NCBI GenBank assembly: GCA_041650055.1
Contig: JBAZLV010000062.1
Span: 1 to 8,836 of the forward strand
Reading direction: 5' to 3'
Source: JBAZLV01 sp041650055
Lineage (GTDB): Bacteria; Nitrospirota; UBA9217
Length of the DNA stretch: 8,836 nucleotides
A program made the translations under genes and the position numbers. Below, one piece after another: positions 3,780 through 8,836 of this stretch (the first letter of the stretch is position 1; each line of letters begins with the position of its first letter). The notes under the pieces were generated by a model that was not told the origin of the DNA, made no database searches, and saw only the letters and a program-made list of their open reading frames with translations.

Positions 3780-6700
3780 ATGTCCAGGGAAAAAAGAGAA
3801 CTTGTCCGGATTCGCAAAGATTTTTCCAAAATCCCTACTATTCTTGAAATACCGGATCTCATCGAAATACAAAAACGGTCTTATGATTTTTTTCTTCAAA
3901 AAGATATTTTTTTTGATAAGAGAAAGGACATAGGTCTCCAAGCTGCCTTTAAAAGCGTTTTTCCCATTTACGACTTCAACGAGACGGCAATGGTGGATTA
4001 TCTTGGTTATTCGCTCGGAGATCCCAAATACAGCATCTGGGAATGCCTCCAGCGCGGGACTACGTTTGCAGCGCCTTTGAAGATCAAGACACGCCTTGTT
4101 TTCTTCGAAAAGGATGAACAAACGACGACCAAGCGGGTAAAAGACATCAAAGAACAGGAAGTGTATGTCGGCGACCTCCCGCTCATGACGGATACGGGAA
4201 CCTTTATCGTAAACGGGACTGAACGGGTTGTGGTGAGTCAGCTGCATCGGTCTCCCGGAGCATTTTTTACTCACGATAAGGGCAGGACACATGCGAGTGG
4301 CAAAATACTCTATTCAGCCCGCATCATTCCGTATCGTGGCTCCTGGCTTGATTTTGAATTCGACGTCAAAGACATCGTCTATGTGCGCATAGACCGCAGG
4401 CGAAAAATTCCCGCAACTATTTTCCTCAAGGCATTCGGGTACTCGAACGAGGATTTACTCAAGATGTATTATCCGATCGAGGACATTCGGCTCAAAAAAG
4501 AAGGATTTACCCGGAGTGTTCATGCGGATGTTCTCGTGGGCTTGAAGGCTCCTGTCACGCTTACGGACAAGAACACCCGTGAGCAGATCGTGAAGGAAGG
4601 AGCGAAAATTACCCGTCTTGCAGTCAAGAAAATGGAAGCTGCAGGAATTACCGAAATTCCAATCTTACGTGATGAACTGATTGACCGGGTCGTTCTTCGG
4701 GATGTCATTGACCCGGAAACCGGTGAAGTGCTGCTTCCGGCGAATGAAAAAATTACCGACGCGTTTCTTACCAAGATTGCGGCAACCAAAGTGGAAAAAA
4801 TGGAAGTGATTTACATGGACGGCATCCATGTGATCGGCGCCATTCGGGATACGCTTCTTTCAGACAAGGTACAGACTTCCGACGAAGCGCTTCTTGAAAT
4901 TTACCGAAAAATGCGGCCGGGAGAACCACCGACCGTTGACATGGCGCGGAACCTGTTTGCCGGGATGTTTTTCAACGGGAAGCGGTATGATCTTTCAAAT
5001 GTCGGACGACTCAAGCTCAATAAAAAATTAAAACTCGATATTCCCATTGAAAAAACCACATTGACCGCGCAGGACGTTGTCGAGGTGGTACGCTACCTGG
5101 TCAATCTCAGAACCGGCAAAGGGGAAGTGGATGATATCGATCATCTCGGAAACCGGAGAGTTCGTTCTGTCGGTGAACTGCTCGAAAACCAGATCCGCGT
5201 CGGGCTTGCCCGCATGGAGCGCGCAATTAAGGAACGGATGAGTCTCCAGGACATTGACACCCTGATGCCGCATGACATTATTAATCCGAAGCCGGTTATC
5301 GCGACCATCAAGGAATTTTTCGGGTCGAGCCAACTCTCGCAATTTATGGATCAAACCAATCCTCTTGCCGAGATCACGCATAAGCGACGGCTTTCAGCTC
5401 TCGGTCCCGGCGGGCTTACCCGCGAGCGAGCAGGCTTCGAAGTTCGCGACGTCCATACAACGCATTACGGAAGGATCTGTCCGATCGAAACCCCTGAAGG
5501 TCCGAACATCGGTCTCATCGTCTCGCTTGCAACCTATGCCCGGGTGAATGATTATGGTTTTATTGAAGCCCCATACCGTGAGGTCAAGGGCAGTAAAGTG
5601 ACGGATGAGATCGACTATCTATCGGCGGTTGATGGTGAAAATTATGTCATTGCCCAGGCCAATACCCCGGTTGACGGGCGGGGCAAGATAGCAGTGGATA
5701 GTGTGTCAGCCCGTGTTGGCGGCGAATTCAAACTGGTGAGTGCAGAAGAGGTCCAGTTCATGGATGTTTCTCCGAAACAGATCGTTTCGGTTTCAGCCGC
5801 TCTGATTCCATTCCTCGAAAACGACGACGCAAACCGTGCTCTTATGGGATCGAACATGCAGCGCCAGGCTGTGCCCCTTTTACGGCCGCAAGCACCGATT
5901 GTTGGAACAGGAATGGAACGGGTTGCTGCACGCGACTCAGGCGCTATCGTTTCAGCCAAGCGCGAGGGAATTGTCGATGCAGTGGATTCGACCAGAATCA
6001 CGATTAAAGGAGAAGATGCAAAAGGCCGGACAGTTATTGACAATTATCCTTTGACCAAGTTTTACCGATCAAATCAGAACACCTGCATGAACCAAAAACC
6101 CATTGTTCGCGCAGGCGACAAGATTAAAAAAGGGCAGGTTATTACTGATGGCCCTGCCACGGATTTGGGAGAGCTGGCCCTTGGCCAGAATGTCCTTGTT
6201 GCGTTTATGCCGTGGAGCGGATACAACTACGAAGACGCGATCATTATCAGCGAGAAACTCGTCAAGGAAGACCGTTATACTTCGATCCATATTGAGGAAT
6301 TCGAGATTGAGGCGCGTGATACCAAACTGGGAAAAGAAGAGATCACCCGTGACATTCCAAACCTTGGTGAAGAAACACTCCGCAATCTTGATGAGAACGG
6401 GATTATTCGGATCGGCGCAGAAGTCATGCCCGGCGATATCCTGATCGGGAAGGTAACTCCGAAAGGCGAGACCCAGCTTACGCCCGAAGAAAAACTGCTG
6501 CGTGCCATTTTCGGAGAAAAAGCTGGAGATGTTCGAGATGCTTCTCTCTATGCGCCTCCGGGCATCGAAGGGACCGTTATCGATGTCAAAGTCTTCTCCC
6601 GCAAAGGTGAAGATAAAAATGAGCGTTTGAAAACCCAGGAAAGCGAAGAAATAGGCCGGCTTCAGAAGGAATATCAGGATGAGGTTCGCGCACTCAAGGA

Positions 6701-7772
6701 AGACCGGTATAAACGAATTCGGCGGCTGTTAATAGGGAAAACGGCAGCAGATAAGGTTGTGAACAGCAAGTCAGGAAAGACCGAGCTTGCAAAAGGAAAA
6801 AAGATTACCGTTGAAATTCTCGACAAACTCCCGGAAAAGGATTATGCCAAGATCAAGGTGGAATCCGAAGATTATCCAGCCAAGCTGCAGGAGATTCTCG
6901 ACAGTTCAGAAAACCAGCTCAGCATTCTGGAAACCATCTATGATGAAAAAATCGGGAGATTGAAACGAGGCGATGATTTGCCTCCGGGTGTGGTCAAACT
7001 CGTGAAAGTGTATGTTGCCATGAAACGCAAACTTTCCGTGGGCGACAAGATGGCAGGAAGACACGGAAACAAGGGTGTTGTCTCACGAATCGTGCCGGAA
7101 GAAGATATGCCGTATCTTCCGGACGGAACCCCAGTCGAGATCGTATTGAATCCGCTCGGTGTTCCTTCTCGTATGAACGTGGGACAGATTCTCGAGACCC
7201 ATCTTGGCTGGGCTGCAAAAGCGCTTGGTCTTCATGTCGCGACTCCGGTATTTGACGGGGCAACAGAAGATCGAGTTCGTGCATTGTTGAAAGATGCAAA
7301 ACTTCCGGTCACCGGCCAGTCCGTGCTGCATGATGGCCGTACCGGTGAACCATTTGACAAGCCAGTGACGGTTGGATACATGTATATGCTGAAGCTTCAC
7401 CACCTCGTTGATGACAAGCTGCATGCACGTTCGATCGGCCCGTATTCACTCGTGACCCAGCAGCCGCTTGGTGGCAAGGCGCAGTTCGGCGGACAACGGC
7501 TTGGTGAAATGGAAGTCTGGGCGCTCCAGGCATACGGAGCTGCCTATTGTTTGCAGGAATTCCTGACCGTCAAGTCTGATGACGTATCCGGGCGGGCGAA
7601 AATTTACGAAGCCATTGTTAAAGGGGAAAATTCGCTTGAGCCTGGTTTGCCGGAGTCTTTTTATGTGCTTGTCAAGGAGCTTCAGAGCCTGTGTCTGGAT
7701 ATTGAACTGATCGAGCGGAAAAACGAAAAAGAACGGGTGATCGGGCTCGAGAAGATTTCATCAGCACGATAA
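3780..7772 (+). CDS. rpoB: DNA-directed RNA polymerase subunit beta
   Basis: Encodes 1330 residues (E. coli 1342). Beta forms half of the active-site cleft of RNA polymerase and binds rifampicin. The protein starts MSREKRELVRIRKDFSKIP. The rifampicin region spans about 513-582 (FFGSSQLSQFMDQ to PNIGLI); residues equivalent to E. coli Q513, D516, H526 and S531 are Q521, D524, H534 and S539, all wild type, so the enzyme should be rifampicin-sensitive. NYEDA has E818 and D819. The active-site motif VGDKMAGRHGNKG carries K1090 and K1098. GGKAQFGGQRLGEMEVWAL near the C terminus is the clamp-interacting segment. A charged, coiled-coil-like insertion spans about 941-1063, matching the large lineage-specific insertion of Proteobacteria and allies. 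It lies behind the attenuator and is followed by rpoC. Confidence 0.99.
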   Translation: MSREKRELVRIRKDFSKIPTILEIPDLIEIQKRSYDFFLQKDIFFDKRKDIGLQAAFKSVFPIYDFNETAMVDYLGYSLGDPKYSIWECLQRGTTFAAPLKIKTRLVFFEKDEQTTTKRVKDIKEQEVYVGDLPLMTDTGTFIVNGTERVVVSQLHRSPGAFFTHDKGRTHASGKILYSARIIPYRGSWLDFEFDVKDIVYVRIDRRRKIPATIFLKAFGYSNEDLLKMYYPIEDIRLKKEGFTRSVHADVLVGLKAPVTLTDKNTREQIVKEGAKITRLAVKKMEAAGITEIPILRDELIDRVVLRDVIDPETGEVLLPANEKITDAFLTKIAATKVEKMEVIYMDGIHVIGAIRDTLLSDKVQTSDEALLEIYRKMRPGEPPTVDMARNLFAGMFFNGKRYDLSNVGRLKLNKKLKLDIPIEKTTLTAQDVVEVVRYLVNLRTGKGEVDDIDHLGNRRVRSVGELLENQIRVGLARMERAIKERMSLQDIDTLMPHDIINPKPVIATIKEFFGSSQLSQFMDQTNPLAEITHKRRLSALGPGGLTRERAGFEVRDVHTTHYGRICPIETPEGPNIGLIVSLATYARVNDYGFIEAPYREVKGSKVTDEIDYLSAVDGENYVIAQANTPVDGRGKIAVDSVSARVGGEFKLVSAEEVQFMDVSPKQIVSVSAALIPFLENDDANRALMGSNMQRQAVPLLRPQAPIVGTGMERVAARDSGAIVSAKREGIVDAVDSTRITIKGEDAKGRTVIDNYPLTKFYRSNQNTCMNQKPIVRAGDKIKKGQVITDGPATDLGELALGQNVLVAFMPWSGYNYEDAIIISEKLVKEDRYTSIHIEEFEIEARDTKLGKEEITRDIPNLGEETLRNLDENGIIRIGAEVMPGDILIGKVTPKGETQLTPEEKLLRAIFGEKAGDVRDASLYAPPGIEGTVIDVKVFSRKGEDKNERLKTQESEEIGRLQKEYQDEVRALKEDRYKRIRRLLIGKTAADKVVNSKSGKTELAKGKKITVEILDKLPEKDYAKIKVESEDYPAKLQEILDSSENQLSILETIYDEKIGRLKRGDDLPPGVVKLVKVYVAMKRKLSVGDKMAGRHGNKGVVSRIVPEEDMPYLPDGTPVEIVLNPLGVPSRMNVGQILETHLGWAAKALGLHVATPVFDGATEDRVRALLKDAKLPVTGQSVLHDGRTGEPFDKPVTVGYMYMLKLHHLVDDKLHARSIGPYSLVTQQPLGGKAQFGGQRLGEMEVWALQAYGAAYCLQEFLTVKSDDVSGRAKIYEAIVKGENSLEPGLPESFYVLVKELQSLCLDIELIERKNEKERVIGLEKISSAR

Positions 7773-7779
7773 GAAATAA

Positions 7780-7848
7780 AAATTCTAAATTCGAAATTCT
7801 AAAGAATTAAAATTTCGTTTAGGATGCAGTGCTTGCGATTTGGAATTT
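7780..7848 (+). repeat. AT-rich 7-bp tandem and inverted repeat element between rpoB and rpoC
   Basis: Three head-to-tail 7-bp units of form AAATTCN fill 7780-7800 (AAATTCT, AAATTCG, AAATTCT), followed by a decayed fourth, AAAGAAT. Two nested stems can form. The outer one pairs 7780-7790 (AAATTCTAAAT) with 7838-7848 (ATTTGGAATTT): 11 positions, one of them a T-G wobble. The inner one pairs 7792-7798 (CGAAATT) with 7811-7817 (AATTTCG). Composition is far richer in A and T than the flanking genes. The element ends 12 bases before the rpoC ribosome binding site. It looks like a dispersed intergenic repeat or RNA-processing element; which is unknown. There is no GC-rich stem with a T-run, so it is not a standard terminator. 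Confidence 0.6.
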
Positions 7849-7860
7849 GTTTTACACTAG

Positions 7861-7865
7861 GGAGG
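7861..7865 (+). promoter_or_regulatory. Ribosome binding site that fixes the rpoC GTG start
   Basis: GGAGG lies five bases before GTG 7871. A later in-frame ATG at 7919 has only a weak GAGCGG before it and would remove 16 residues, so the GTG is preferred. Confidence 0.7.
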
Positions 7866-7870
7866 TTTCT

Positions 7871-8836
7871 GTGGAAGAGAGACAACAACTGACTGAGAGT
7901 AAAGCACGAGCGGATGTCATGAGTTTGTTTGACAAACCGAAAGATATTAACTTTGACGCCATGCGGATAAAAATAGCCTCGCCTGACCGGATCAAGGAAT
8001 GGTCATATGGGGAAGTGAAAAAACCGGAAACCATCAATTACCGTTCGTTTAAGCCCGAACGCGACGGTCTTTTCTGTGCCAAAATATTCGGCCCCATCAA
8101 GGATTGGGAATGTCTCTGCGGGAAATATAAACGCATGAAACACCGTGGTATTGTATGCGACAAATGCGGGGTTGAAGTTATCCAATCCAAAGTTCGCCGC
8201 GAACGCATGGGACATATTGAGCTCTCCTCTCCTGTTGCCCATATCTGGTTTCTGAAGGGATTGCCCAGCAGGATCGGAACCCTTCTCGACATGACTCTTC
8301 GGCAGCTGGAAAAGGTCCTTTATTTTGAAGGCTATGTTGTCATCGATCCGGGTGATTCGCCACTTAAAACAAAGGAGCTTCTCACCGAAGAAAAATTTCG
8401 CAAAGCTCAGCAGGAATATGGAATGGGCGCTTTTAAGGCAGGCATGGGAGCCGAGGCTATTCGTGAAATGCTCAAGTCCATAGATCTTGAGACTGAATCT
8501 GAGGACATGAGAACCAAGATTGAGACCGCGACGTCCATGGCTACGAAGAAGAAACTCACGAAGCGGCTCAAGGTTATTGAATCGTTCCGCAAGTCCGGGA
8601 ATAAACCGGAATGGATGATCCTCGATGTAATCCCTGTCATTCCGCCGGAGCTGCGGCCTCTTGTTCCGCTTGAAGGAGGACGCTTTGCAACCTCTGATCT
8701 CAACGATCTCTATCGGAGAGTGATCAACCGGAATAACCGGTTGCGTCGATTAGAAGAGCTGAAGGCTCCTTCCGTGATCGTACGGAATGAAAAGCGAATG
8801 CTCCAGGAAGCAGTTGACGCGTTGTTCGATAATGGC
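7871..8836 (+). CDS. rpoC: DNA-directed RNA polymerase subunit beta', N-terminal part (3' end outside window)
   Basis: Partial gene: 322 uninterrupted codons from a GTG start, running off the right edge; the full subunit is usually about 1350-1400 residues. Beta' holds the catalytic magnesium and most of the clamp. Seen here: SLFDKPKDINFDAMRIKIASP, then KPETINYRSFKPERDGLFC, a family hallmark. The zinc-binding domain has C81-x1-C83-x12-C96-x2-C99, the same spacing as E. coli C70, C72, C85 and C88. IELSSPVAHIWFLKGLPSRIG follows. The clamp and lid/rudder approach reads VIPVIPPELRPLVPLEGGRFATSDLNDLYRRVINRNNRL (about 256-294). The catalytic NADFDGD motif lies beyond the window. The first 16 residues (VEERQQLTESKARADV) are a longer lead-in than in many homologues, which often start near SLF. 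It lies 98 nt after rpoB. Confidence 0.98.
   Translation, partial: MEERQQLTESKARADVMSLFDKPKDINFDAMRIKIASPDRIKEWSYGEVKKPETINYRSFKPERDGLFCAKIFGPIKDWECLCGKYKRMKHRGIVCDKCGVEVIQSKVRRERMGHIELSSPVAHIWFLKGLPSRIGTLLDMTLRQLEKVLYFEGYVVIDPGDSPLKTKELLTEEKFRKAQQEYGMGAFKAGMGAEAIREMLKSIDLETESEDMRTKIETATSMATKKKLTKRLKVIESFRKSGNKPEWMILDVIPVIPPELRPLVPLEGGRFATSDLNDLYRRVINRNNRLRRLEELKAPSVIVRNEKRMLQEAVDALFDNG

Noticed and set aside
3202..4292. Long reverse-strand ORFs opposite rplL and the start of rpoB
   Set aside because: They lie antisense to strongly conserved genes, show no recognisable domain and arise from codon bias on the opposite strand. The same applies to all other reverse-strand ORFs and to the alternative-frame + strand ORFs inside rplJ and rpoB.
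7853..7858. TACACT as a -10 box for an internal rpoC promoter
   Set aside because: No -35 at 16-18 bp; the nearest TTGCGA (7834-7839) is only 13 bp away.
1..8836. Search for a novel accessory system, CRISPR array, transposon or phage genes
   Set aside because: Every gene is a core translation, secretion or transcription gene in conserved order with no room for cargo. Nothing in the coding content is undescribed.

Overview
This window is a core informational gene cluster from a bacterium, read entirely on the + strand. The order is: 3' end of tuf (EF-Tu), rpmG (L33), tRNA-Trp, secE, nusG, rplK (L11), rplA (L1), rplJ (L10), rplL (L7/L12), rpoB (RNA polymerase beta) and the 5' part of rpoC (beta'). 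It is the classic bacterial tuf/secE-nusG/rplKAJL-rpoBC block. I see no phage, insertion sequence, CRISPR array, toxin, defence gene or other accessory system, and no frameshift or broken gene.

Organism: beta carries a large insertion (about residues 941-1063) of the kind found in Proteobacteria and several related Gram-negative-type phyla and absent from Firmicutes and Actinobacteria. SecE is the short single-helix form, L33 is the four-cysteine zinc form, and base composition looks moderate. A Nitrospirota- or Desulfobacterota-like lineage is my best guess, but it is an impression from protein style and not a measured placement.

Layout: bases 1-663 hold the end of tuf, rpmG, tRNA-Trp with encoded CCA, and secE. 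Bases 673-3634 hold nusG and the four stalk-region and L1 ribosomal protein genes. A structured 92-nt gap lies between rplK and rplA, and a 202-nt leader precedes rplJ; the leader holds a recognisable L10-binding motif and a long hairpin that abuts the rplJ ribosome binding site. A strong intrinsic-terminator-like hairpin at 3659-3702 separates rplL from rpoB and probably acts as a partial attenuator. rpoB runs 3780-7772. The 98-nt rpoB-rpoC gap holds an AT-rich element of 7-bp tandem units that can fold into nested stems. rpoC starts at a GTG at 7871 and runs off the end of the window.

Together these genes supply translation elongation (EF-Tu, L11, L10/L12 stalk, L1 stalk), the Sec translocon (SecE), transcription elongation control (NusG) and the RNA polymerase core. 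The interesting material is regulatory RNA in the gaps, not a new protein system. No stretch over 300 bases lacks a gene. I found no convincing sigma-70 promoter inside the window; the main promoter is presumably upstream of it.
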